Shown here one piece after another: positions 1 to 5,616 of a DNA stretch of 5,787 nt. Under the pieces are notes generated by a model. It did no database searches and was not told where the DNA came from. It saw only the letters and a list, made by a program, of their open reading frames with translations. The stretch comes from an uncultured Bifidobacterium sp. (GTDB lineage: Bacteria; Actinomycetota; Actinomycetes; Actinomycetales; Bifidobacteriaceae), in NCBI GenBank assembly GCA_937876495.1, contig CALEGL010000222.1, forward strand, positions 1 to 5,787. The letters run 5' to 3'. The stretch's first letter is position 1; every line of letters starts with the position of its first letter. The position numbers and the translations under genes are program-made.

Positions 1-960
1 GGCTCGGGCTGGATGGAGCGGGGGCGGCCCGTGTGTGCGCCCGGGTTCTCGGGTGGGGCGGGGACGGTCGCGTGCGCGGCCGGCGGGTGCCGTCTGGGGG
101 GGGGTCCGTACGACATGGTTGGCGCCTTCGTCGGCGCGGGACTCGGCCAGTGGCTGCGTCGCCGGCTTTTCGCCCATCGCCTCAACCAGTTCTTCGTCAC
201 CTTCGTCTGCGTGGCCGTGGCGGCGCTCGCCTGCACGGGCATGCTCCGTCTCATCGGGCTGGCGGATCCCGTGGCGTTGCAGCACGACACCGCCTATATC
301 GGGGCGATGCTGTTCGTCATTCCCGGATTCCCGCTGATCACGGGTGGTCTTGACATCGCCAAGATCGACTTCCCCTCGGGGATACAGCGGCTGTGCTACA
401 CGCTGGCGATTATCCTCATGGCCACCTTGGCGGGGTGGATGGTGGCCTCCATGGTGCATCTCAACCCCCAGGGATTCGAGCCTCTGGGCCTCAATGCGTG
501 GGTGAACGCGGGCCTTCGCCTTCTGGCGGCCTTCGGTGGGGTGTGGGGGTTCTCGGTGCTGTTCAACTCACCGCAGCGCATGTGCTTCACGGCGGCCGTC
601 ATCGGGGCGATCACCGACACCCTGCGCCTGACGCTGGCCGATATGGGCATGGCCGCCGAGGCCGCGGCCTTCATCGGGGCCATGCTGGCCGGCCTGCTCG
701 CCTCCGCCTGGCGGTCGTCGGTGCGCCGGGGCTGGCTGCCTCCGCATCTGGGCTATCCGCGCATCTGCCTGACCGTGCCCTCGATCGTCATCATGGTGCC
801 CGGGCTGTATATGTACCAGGCGATGTTCCATCTGGGGCAGTTCGACACCCAGGAGGCTCTGGACTGGGCCTTCCGGGCCTTCATGGTCATCCTCTGCCTG
901 CCCATCGGCCTGGCGATGGCCCGGGTGCTCACCGACCGCAGCTGGCGCTACGACGTCTGA
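1..960 (+). CDS. Threonine/serine exporter family protein (ThrE-like), 5'-partial
   Basis: Integral membrane protein of the ThrE family, which exports threonine and serine (family knowledge). The frame is open from base 1, so the true start is upstream; the ATG at base 13 is probably internal. Counting from that ATG, 315 residues are seen. The first half is the end of the DUF1212 (ThrE) domain: a basic loop QWLRRRLF near 47-53, hydrophobic spans near 60-83, 93-111 and 127-149, and the VIPGFPL motif at 102-108. The second half is the DUF3815 domain: spans near 166-185, 191-209, 217-234, 250-272 and 284-304, with MVPG at 261-264. Having both domains in one chain is the usual actinobacterial arrangement. 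The full protein should be about 450-500 residues. The first 30 or so residues are poorly hydrophobic, Cys/Gly/Arg-rich and adjoin a G9 tract, so this end is less certain. It converges with the phosphodiesterase gene, 64 bases away, with no clear terminator between them. Family assignment is fairly sure; substrate is inferred. Confidence 0.82.
   Translation, partial: GSGWMERGRPVCAPGFSGGAGTVACAAGGCRLGGGPYDMVGAFVGAGLGQWLRRRLFAHRLNQFFVTFVCVAVAALACTGMLRLIGLADPVALQHDTAYIGAMLFVIPGFPLITGGLDIAKIDFPSGIQRLCYTLAIILMATLAGWMVASMVHLNPQGFEPLGLNAWVNAGLRLLAAFGGVWGFSVLFNSPQRMCFTAAVIGAITDTLRLTLADMGMAAEAAAFIGAMLAGLLASAWRSSVRRGWLPPHLGYPRICLTVPSIVIMVPGLYMYQAMFHLGQFDTQEALDWAFRAFMVILCLPIGLAMARVLTDRSWRYDV
96..104 (+). 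repeat. G9 homopolymer tract inside the exporter gene
   Basis: Nine consecutive G bases lie inside the exporter reading frame and encode Gly-Gly plus the first two bases of a third Gly codon. Downstream of the tract the frame is clearly the exporter frame. Upstream it gives a plausible but compositionally odd peptide. Such runs are prone to slippage in replication and sequencing, so the frame to the left of it deserves care. Confidence 0.9.
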
Positions 961-1024
961 ACGGCTCGCATCACGGTGTTGATTCACGCCATCCACAGAG
1001 GGTCGGGTTCCATCGTGGGCTGGG

Positions 1025-1981
1025 TCATGCGTCCTTCACGGGGAAGCCGGCGATCATCGCCGGGATGATCATGGCCTGCCGGTCGTGGGCGATGGTCGAG
1101 AGCATGACGATGTTCATGGAGGGGTTGTCGCTCCATGAGTAGGTGAGTTCCCGAGGATGAAGAGGGTCCTGGTTGCGTGAGAACGCTCCGGCGATGGAGA
1201 CCGGGATCCCTCGGAACGTCGCCGCCGAATCCAGGTGGACGTGCCCGCAGAGGATGACCCGTACGTCCGTTCCTGACAGCATGTCTCCTAGTGTTGCAGC
1301 ACAGTTCGGGTTCATCTCCCACTGACGGGCATGAAACTGCCACGGGTGTACGGGAGGATGGTGCATGACGAGTATCGTCCCGGCGGGGGCGCATGTCTTC
1401 AGCAGATGCTTCAGCCAGTTCAGCTGCGTGTCGTCAAGGTCTCCTCTGTCGCTGCCGGGACTGCTGGTGTCAAGGATGACTATTCGCAGCTCACCCGCGG
1501 AGGTGGGTACCGTGAATGAATAATCGACTGCCGATTCGGCGTCTGAGCCGTCGTCTCTCGGTCCGTGGATCGGGGGGACAGCCGTCCCCGTCGACCCGCA
1601 GGCCGGAAGTATCACGGAACGGAAGGCTTCACGGTCATCGTGGTTTCCCATGCAGCACGCCATCGGGCAGCCCAGAATGGCGGTCAGCCGTCGAAGAGAG
1701 GCCACGATGCCACGATAGGCGGTTCGCGCCCGCTCGCCGGTCTCCGCATCGCACAGGTCCCCGCTCACGACGAGCAGATTCGGATGAAGGCCGGAGTCCT
1801 CCAGTCGCTTCATGACCCGGGACATGGTCAGCCCTGAGTCATAGTCGGGGGAAGGGCGTGAGGGATTCGTCCCAGGTGCTGATATATGGGTATCGCTCAG
1901 ATGCAGGATGACTATCTCGCCGTCTCCGCTGCCGTTTCCGCCGCCAATGGGATTGTTCCCATTCATGATTTCTGCGTTCAT
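1025..1981 (-). CDS. Class III cyclic-nucleotide phosphodiesterase-like metallophosphoesterase (CpdA/Rv0805 type)
   Basis: A 318-residue soluble calcineurin-like phosphoesterase with all five metal-binding blocks: DTH (D30, H32), GD (D75), GNHDDR (N113, H114, D115), MHHPP (H207/H208) and GHVH (H247, H249). These should hold a dinuclear metal centre that hydrolyses phosphodiesters. The order and surroundings (SGLHPNLLVVSGD near 63-75, LDTSSPG at 170-176, GTDVRVILCGH at 237-247, FRGIPVSIA at 256-264) match, as I recall them, mycobacterial Rv0805 and E. coli CpdA, which hydrolyse 3',5'-cyclic nucleotides. GpdQ, a glycerophosphodiesterase, belongs to the same superfamily and cannot be excluded. 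No signal peptide or membrane segment is visible, so it is probably cytosolic. Residues 1-24 form a Gly/Asn-rich lead before the core. The ATG at 1979-1981 is chosen because AAAGG lies 9 bases upstream; Met6 is an alternative. It is transcribed divergently from the importer operon, 368 bases away. Confidence 0.88.
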   Translation of the reverse strand: MNAEIMNGNNPIGGGNGSGDGEIVILHLSDTHISAPGTNPSRPSPDYDSGLTMSRVMKRLEDSGLHPNLLVVSGDLCDAETGERARTAYRGIVASLRRLTAILGCPMACCMGNHDDREAFRSVILPACGSTGTAVPPIHGPRDDGSDAESAVDYSFTVPTSAGELRIVILDTSSPGSDRGDLDDTQLNWLKHLLKTCAPAGTILVMHHPPVHPWQFHARQWEMNPNCAATLGDMLSGTDVRVILCGHVHLDSAATFRGIPVSIAGAFSRNQDPLHPRELTYSWSDNPSMNIVMLSTIAHDRQAMIIPAMIAGFPVKDA

Positions 1982-1990
1982 TGTCCTTCG

Positions 1991-1995
1991 CCTTT
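1991..1995 (-). promoter_or_regulatory. Ribosome binding site of the phosphodiesterase gene
   Basis: On the minus strand AAAGG is followed by nine bases and then the ATG at 1979-1981. A second purine block, GAAGGA at 1984-1989, is only two bases from that ATG and is probably too close. The AAAGG spacing supports the first ATG over the internal Met6 codon. Confidence 0.5.
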
Positions 1996-2070
1996 GCTGC
2001 GCGAGCTCGATGTCGCTGCCCGTGTGTCGCGACTTCCCGCCGGATTCACCTCCAGCCTTCAGCCGCGTGC

Positions 2071-2086
2071 GGCCATGCCCATGGCC
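2071..2086. promoter_or_regulatory. Perfect inverted repeat, candidate operator
   Basis: GGCCATGCCCATGGCC has two perfect 7-base arms around a CC spacer. It lies 90 bases upstream of the phosphodiesterase start and 264 bases upstream of the binding-protein start. A 2-base spacer cannot form a normal RNA hairpin loop without opening inner pairs, so a site for a dimeric DNA-binding protein is more likely than a terminator. No regulator family can be named from it. Confidence 0.35.
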
Positions 2087-2102
2087 TATGACGGTTCTTC
2101 AT

Positions 2103-2130
2103 GCCATGTCCGGCATCTCCACGCCATGTC
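2103..2130. repeat. Pair of GCCATGTC direct repeats, 20 bases apart
   Basis: GCCATGTC occurs at 2103-2110 and again at 2123-2130, with starts 20 bases apart, close to two helical turns. The left copy is embedded in an inverted repeat (ATGCC-N6-GGCAT, 2101-2116). The right copy abuts the minus-strand GATAAT candidate -10 element. It could be a pair of regulator half-sites. The match is short and may be chance. Confidence 0.3.
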
Positions 2131-2220
2131 ATTATCCCGTTCGCCGGTGCAGCCCGCAGGTGTGCCGGCTTGAGTTCATGCGATGTTCATCTGCGTGACG
2201 TCCACAGGGCGTCGGGAATT

Positions 2221-2232
2221 CACCGTCCGGTG
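2221..2232. promoter_or_regulatory. CACCG-N2-CGGTG dyad upstream of the binding-protein gene, candidate operator
   Basis: CACCGTCCGGTG has perfect 5-base arms around a TC centre. It lies about 118 bases upstream of the binding-protein start. The same arms with an AT centre recur at 3729-3740 in the gap before the first permease gene. Recurrence in two noncoding segments of one operon suggests a regulator site. The regulator is not encoded in this window and its family is unknown. Confidence 0.4.
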
Positions 2233-2332
2233 TTCGACTGTCTGTTGTTGGCGTCGATGACCGAAGGGCCTTGGGATGGCTTTCTTCCGAGCATGTTCCC
2301 CGGTCTCGGCGGATCAGGAACAGATTGTGGAA

Positions 2333-2338
2333 AAGGGG
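2333..2338 (+). promoter_or_regulatory. Ribosome binding site of the solute-binding protein gene
   Basis: AAGGGG lies 11 bases before the ATG at 2350. A nearer GGAG (2345-2348) is only one base from that ATG and is probably too close to act alone. Together with the lipoprotein signal peptide that begins exactly here, this fixes the start, although the frame stays open 83 codons further upstream. Confidence 0.5.
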
Positions 2339-2349
2339 ATGACCGGAGA

Positions 2350-3669
2350 ATGGGACGAAGAAGAAAGCTCACGGCGGCGGTTGCCGCAATGGTGGGCCTT
2401 ATGATGACCGTCGGCGCATGCGGATCCGCACAGAGCGCCACGTCGTCGGAGTCCGATGGGAAGGTTGAGCTCACGTGGTACTACCCGGTGAACGTCGGTG
2501 GCGAGATAACCAAGACAATCGAGAGTCTGGCCTCCGAGTACACCAAGGAGCATCCCAACGTCACCATCAAGCCCGTGTACACCGGTGACTACGACGAGAC
2601 AAGGACCAAGGTCCAGGCGGCGGTCAAATCCGGGAAGCTTCCCGACATCGTTGTCTCGCTGTCCTCCGAGCTGTATATCTACCGCGACATGGACGCCATA
2701 CAGCCGCTCGACGATCTCATCAAATCCGATTCCGATGGACAGAAGTACGTCGACGACTTCTATCCGGCCTTCATGAAGAACTCCCAGGCCGACGGCAAGA
2801 CCTGGTCGATTCCCTTCCAGCGCAGCACGGTGGTGCTCTATTACAACAAGGAGCTGTTCAGCAAGGCGGGTCTCGATCCTGACAAGCCTCCGACATCCTG
2901 GGACGAGCTTCGCGAGTATGCGAAGAAGCTCACCGTGAGCGGAGAGCAGTGGGGGGTCGAACTGCCCTCCACCGTCAGCACCTATTGGATCTACCAGGCA
3001 CTGGCTCTCCAGAACTCCTCCGATGGCAAGAACATCATGAGCAACGATGGCAAGAAGGCGTATTTCAACACGGAATCCAACGTCGAGGCGCTGAAGTTCA
3101 TGACGGAGCTCTCTGAGAAGGACAAGGTCATGCCCACAGGCACCATCGACTGGAAGACCTCCCCGAACGACTTCATCAACGGGAAGACGGCCATGCTGTA
3201 TCAGACCACGGGCAATCTCACCAATATCAAGAAGAACGCCAAGTTCGACTTCGGTGTGGCGTTCCTTCCAGGGAACAAGCAGTATGCGACTCCTACCGGC
3301 GGAGGCAATTTCTACATCATGAAGGGAATATCGGACTCCCACAAGAAGGCCGCATGGAACTTCATCCGCTGGATGACGACGGCGGAACGGGCCGCCGAGT
3401 GGAGCATCGACACGGGATACGTGGCGCCATCCAAAGGCGCGTACGACACGACCGTCATGAAGAAGTACCTCAAGTCCTTCCCGCAGGCGGGAGTGGCCCG
3501 CGACCAGCTCAAGTACGCCAAGAAGGAGCTGTCCACCCATAACAACGGCAAGGTCATGCAGGCTCTCAACGACGCAGTGCAGGCAGCGGTGACGGGTGAC
3601 AAGACCCCGGCTCAGGCCCTCAAGGACGCCCAGACGCAGGCTGATGAGGCCTTGGCCGCCTATCAGTGA
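2350..3669 (+). CDS. ABC importer solute-binding lipoprotein, UgpB-like (family 1)
   Basis: A 439-residue extracellular solute-binding lipoprotein that should capture the importer's substrate and deliver it to the permeases. The signal peptide has a basic n-region MGRRRK, a hydrophobic core 7-20 and a lipobox VGAC with Cys24 as the lipidated residue. A short Ser/Thr-rich linker follows. Family marks: YTGDY at 77-81, comparable to the YKGNY region of UgpB; GKLPDIV at 95-101; WSIPFQRSTVVLYYNKELF at 152-170; PTSWDEL at 181-187; GGGNFYIMKG at 317-326; TGYVAPSK at 355-362; and a C-terminal helix ending in AAYQ. Length fits the UgpB/MalE class (about 420-450). The substrate is not certain: relatives bind glycerol-3-phosphate, glycerophosphodiesters or oligosaccharides, and the C-terminal segment LSTHNN (394-399) looks more like sugar-binding relatives than E. 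coli UgpB. The start at 2350 is fixed by the signal peptide and AAGGGG. It is first in the operon, 143 bases before the permease pair. Confidence 0.92.
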   Translation: MGRRRKLTAAVAAMVGLMMTVGACGSAQSATSSESDGKVELTWYYPVNVGGEITKTIESLASEYTKEHPNVTIKPVYTGDYDETRTKVQAAVKSGKLPDIVVSLSSELYIYRDMDAIQPLDDLIKSDSDGQKYVDDFYPAFMKNSQADGKTWSIPFQRSTVVLYYNKELFSKAGLDPDKPPTSWDELREYAKKLTVSGEQWGVELPSTVSTYWIYQALALQNSSDGKNIMSNDGKKAYFNTESNVEALKFMTELSEKDKVMPTGTIDWKTSPNDFINGKTAMLYQTTGNLTNIKKNAKFDFGVAFLPGNKQYATPTGGGNFYIMKGISDSHKKAAWNFIRWMTTAERAAEWSIDTGYVAPSKGAYDTTVMKKYLKSFPQAGVARDQLKYAKKELSTHNNGKVMQALNDAVQAAVTGDKTPAQALKDAQTQADEALAAYQ

Positions 3670-3728
3670 GATGAATCGGAGTGGGCATTCGTCGTCCGTC
3701 GGCGTGCGAACGTCTCGGAGGCGGATGC

Positions 3729-3740
3729 CACCGATCGGTG
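3729..3740. promoter_or_regulatory. CACCG-N2-CGGTG palindrome in the gap before the permeases, candidate operator
   Basis: CACCGATCGGTG is a perfect 12-base palindrome in the 143-base gap between the binding-protein stop and the first permease start. Its arms are identical to those of the dyad at 2221-2232. It lies 73 bases before the GTG start. With no loop it is a better DNA-binding site than a terminator stem. It may mark a second control point for the permeases. Confidence 0.4.
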
Positions 3741-3770
3741 ATCGGATGCTGCGGGACCGGGAAACGTGGC

Positions 3771-3792
3771 ATGGGCCGCCCCCATTGGCCCA
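3771..3792 (+). promoter_or_regulatory. Alternative hairpins just upstream of the first permease gene
   Basis: TGGGCC (3772-3777) pairs perfectly with GGCCCA (3787-3792) around a 9-base loop. A competing stem pairs ATGGG (3771-3775) with CCCAT (3781-3785) around 5 bases. The two stems share bases and exclude each other. No U-run follows, so this is not a classic terminator. It could be an RNA stabiliser or processing site that favours the binding-protein message over the permeases. Regulation is inference only. Confidence 0.28.
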
Positions 3793-3797
3793 GGCGG

Positions 3798-3802
3798 GAA
3801 GG
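3798..3802 (+). promoter_or_regulatory. Ribosome binding site selecting the GTG start of the first permease
   Basis: GAAGG is followed by ten bases and then GTG at 3813. A nearer AGAGGA (3805-3810) is two bases from that GTG and could contribute. Upstream in-frame ATGs at 3681 and 3771 have no comparable site, and starting there would add a basic segment that is not typical of the family. Confidence 0.45.
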
Positions 3803-3812
3803 TGAGAGGACA

Positions 3813-4739
3813 GTGAGACGAGACAGGAAGGACGATCGCGTGCTCGCACGGGATGCGCACGGTCGTCGGAGACTGACGGAAGGCGTGAAGGCCTATGGTC
3901 TGCTTCTGCCATCCTTCGCGCTTCTGGCCGTGTTCACGTTTCTCCCCATCGGGGAGACCCTTCGAGGAAGTCTTTTCCTCGACGACATCGCACTGCCGAA
4001 GCCGCGTTTCGTGGGACTTGCGAACTATCGGGGTCTTGTTTCCGACTCGGTTTTCGGTCAGGTCCTCCTCAATTCACTCATTTACGCCGTCGCCGTGGTG
4101 CCGCTCAGCGTCGCTCTGGCCCTGGCGATGGCCATGATGGTGAACCGCGCCTTCACCGGCAATGTGCTCGTCAGGTCGTTCCTCTTCTATCCGGTGATTC
4201 TTCCCTTGGTTGCCGTGGCCAACATCTGGTTGTATCTGTACTCGTCCGATGGGATCATCGGCGTGGCACTTGACGCCGTGCACGTCGCCGATCAGAGTCT
4301 GCTGAGCTCCGACGCGACGGTGAAGACCGCGATCATCGTGATGCTTGTCTGGAAGGATGCCAGCTTCTACATGGTGTTCTATCTCGCGGCGCTCAAGAAC
4401 CTTCCACAGGACGTACTCGAGGCGGCCGCGCTGGATGGTGCATCCGGATGGAGGCTCTTCTGGAACATGACGTTCCCCCTGTTGATGCCGACGACCATGT
4501 TCTGCCTGGTCATGTCCACCGCGGACGCCTTCCATCTGATTGACCATCTCATCGTCATGACACAGGGAGGGCCCAACAACTCGAGTGCCTCGCTTCTCTA
4601 CTACATCTATCAGTCGGCGTTCCAGTTCGTGGATTCCAGCAAGGCCGCTACGGTCACGTCCGTCCTTCTGGCCGTGCTTCTCTTGACCTTCGGCCTCCAG
4701 CTGTATCTGCTCGGGAGGAGGACGTCGTATGAACGCTGA
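3813..4739 (+). CDS. ABC importer permease, UgpA-like (CUT1 type)
   Basis: Inner-membrane permease of 308 residues, one half of the transport channel (binding-protein-dependent transport family, MalF/UgpA side). After a basic N-terminus there are about six membrane spans: 27-47, 84-110, 121-143, 171-192, 225-245 and 280-300. The EAA loop that contacts the ATPase is E203-A-A-A-L-D-G209 with P222 downstream. MTQGGPNNSS at 249-258 and YYIYQSAF at 263-270 are typical of UgpA-class permeases. The GTG at 3813 is preferred because GAAGG lies 10 bases upstream and the length then fits the usual 290-310. The alternative ATG at 3771 would add 14 residues. The 3' end overlaps the next gene by 11 bases, so the two permeases are translationally coupled. 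No ATPase gene follows. The substrate is unknown; UgpA-like describes family resemblance only. Confidence 0.9.
   Translation: MRRDRKDDRVLARDAHGRRRLTEGVKAYGLLLPSFALLAVFTFLPIGETLRGSLFLDDIALPKPRFVGLANYRGLVSDSVFGQVLLNSLIYAVAVVPLSVALALAMAMMVNRAFTGNVLVRSFLFYPVILPLVAVANIWLYLYSSDGIIGVALDAVHVADQSLLSSDATVKTAIIVMLVWKDASFYMVFYLAALKNLPQDVLEAAALDGASGWRLFWNMTFPLLMPTTMFCLVMSTADAFHLIDHLIVMTQGGPNNSSASLLYYIYQSAFQFVDSSKAATVTSVLLAVLLLTFGLQLYLLGRRTSYER
4716..4721 (+). promoter_or_regulatory. Strong Shine-Dalgarno of the second permease, inside the first permease gene
   Basis: AGGAGG lies within the last codons of the first permease gene, seven bases before the ATG at 4729. It is a near-ideal site and sets the start of the second permease despite the 11-base gene overlap. 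Confidence 0.8.
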
Positions 4740-5529
4740 CAGAGGGCTGCCCCGCGCTCTGAGAACGGCGGGGACGTGGGGTTTCGCCACCGTGTGGGTC
4801 GTGCCGCTTGCGTGGGTGGTCTGGAGGTCGTTCCGCACCGACGGCGGTGGCGGGTACTCGATGGGCAACTTCGTGGCGGCCTGGGATGCGGCGCCCTTCC
4901 CCCGGTACTATCTCAACACGATCGTTCTCGCCGTCGGGGTGCTCGCCGTGCAGGTCGTTACCGGCACGCTTGCCGCCTACGCCTTCGCGCGCATGGACTT
5001 TCCCCTCAAACGGCTGCTTTTCGCGCTGTACCTGCTGCAGATCATGATTCCCAATGAGGTGCTCATCTTCCCGAACTACGAGACCATCGCCGATCTCGGC
5101 CTTGTCGATACGATGCTCGGCATCATGCTTCCCTATTTTCTTTCCGCATTCGGGATCTTCCTGCTGCGACAGACCTTCCGCGGTGTTCCCATCGAGATCG
5201 AAGAGGCGGCGCGTCTTGATGGTTGCAACACGCTGCAGGTCATATGGCATTTCTACGTGCCTCTTGCCCGACCGACCTACGTCGCCTTCGGACTGGTATC
5301 CGTCAGCCATCAGTGGAGCAACTTCCTCTGGCCTCTGGTCGTGACGAACTCGCCGGACAATCGTCCTTTGTCCCTGGGAATGTCCTTGTTCGCCAAGACC
5401 ACGGAAAGCAGCGCCCAGTGGGGCGAGCTCTGCGCCGCGACGCTTCTGGTCATTGCCCCGTTGCTCATCGCCTTCTTCATCTTCCAGCGGCAGTTCGTGA
5501 GCAGTTTCATGATGTCCGGGATCAAATGA
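4729..5529 (+). CDS. ABC importer permease, UgpE-like (CUT1 type)
   Basis: Second inner-membrane permease of 266 residues (MalG/UgpE side), forming the channel with the upstream permease. Six spans are visible: about 15-33, 62-86, 95-115, 127-147, 182-204 and 235-253. The EAA loop is E159-A-A-R-L-D-G165 with P178, the ATPase contact. AYAFARMDFP at 83-92, PNYETIADLGLVDT at 115-128 and HQWSNFLWPLVV at 194-205 are hallmarks of this family, as is the short C-terminal tail FMMSGIK. It is slightly shorter than the usual 270-290 because of a compact first periplasmic loop (Gly-rich, 39-42). The start is set by AGGAGG seven bases upstream. It is the last gene of the operon. The 87 bases to the convergent amidohydrolase gene contain no clear terminator hairpin with a U-run. 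Confidence 0.92.
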   Translation: MNADRGLPRALRTAGTWGFATVWVVPLAWVVWRSFRTDGGGGYSMGNFVAAWDAAPFPRYYLNTIVLAVGVLAVQVVTGTLAAYAFARMDFPLKRLLFALYLLQIMIPNEVLIFPNYETIADLGLVDTMLGIMLPYFLSAFGIFLLRQTFRGVPIEIEEAARLDGCNTLQVIWHFYVPLARPTYVAFGLVSVSHQWSNFLWPLVVTNSPDNRPLSLGMSLFAKTTESSAQWGELCAATLLVIAPLLIAFFIFQRQFVSSFMMSGIK

Positions 5530-5616
5530 GGCAGAACCGCGTCCGACCTCTTGGAGATGGGTGCGTTGCCTACCTCTATGCTCTCTGCGTCCGCGATGAC
5601 GAATGCGTCCGTTCGA

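Larger units (their letters stand above)
1982..2349. other. Divergent intergenic region between the phosphodiesterase and importer genes
   Basis: This stretch of 368 bases lies between two divergent start codons and must hold the promoters of both units. Open frames cross it on both strands, but none shows recognisable protein composition or a convincing start. Dyads and repeats seen: GGCCATG-CC-CATGGCC at 2071-2086, ATGCC-N6-GGCAT at 2101-2116, GCCATGTC twice at 2103-2110 and 2123-2130, and CACCG-TC-CGGTG at 2221-2232. On the minus strand GATAAT (plus-strand bases 2131-2136) resembles a -10 box for the phosphodiesterase gene, but no good -35 partner is found at 16-18 bases. No convincing sigma70 promoter was found for the importer direction. 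No riboswitch or tRNA was recognised. Confidence 0.6.

Noticed and set aside
961..1024. Possible bidirectional terminator between the exporter and phosphodiesterase genes
   Set aside because: No stem longer than about four pairs and no T-run on either strand was found in these 64 bases.
393..1142. A 249-codon plus-strand open frame overlapping the exporter and the phosphodiesterase 3' end
   Set aside because: It is a shifted reading of the exporter gene, Gly/His/Arg-rich without hydrophobic spans, and it runs into the antisense of the phosphodiesterase gene.
2101..2349. 83-codon upstream extension of the binding-protein frame from the ATG at 2101
   Set aside because: The lipoprotein signal peptide begins at 2350 with AAGGGG upstream. 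The extension has no family likeness and would bury the signal peptide inside the protein.
3681..3812. Upstream ATG starts (3681, 3771) for the first permease
   Set aside because: They would add an Arg-rich lead with no good ribosome binding site. The GTG at 3813 has GAAGG at 10 bases and gives the usual family length.
2314..3912. A 532-codon open frame on the minus strand covering the whole binding-protein gene
   Set aside because: It is an antisense shadow of a GC-rich gene. Its translation is rich in Arg, His and Leu with no recognisable domain, while the plus-strand frame has a signal peptide and family motifs.
4836..4849. A further CACCG...CGGTG pair inside the second permease gene
   Set aside because: The spacer is four bases rather than two and it lies within coding sequence for a Gly-rich loop, so it is probably chance.
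4074..4868. A 264-codon minus-strand open frame across the permease junction
   Set aside because: Its translation is dominated by His, Arg, Gln and Glu with no domain or membrane pattern. It lies opposite two clear permease genes.
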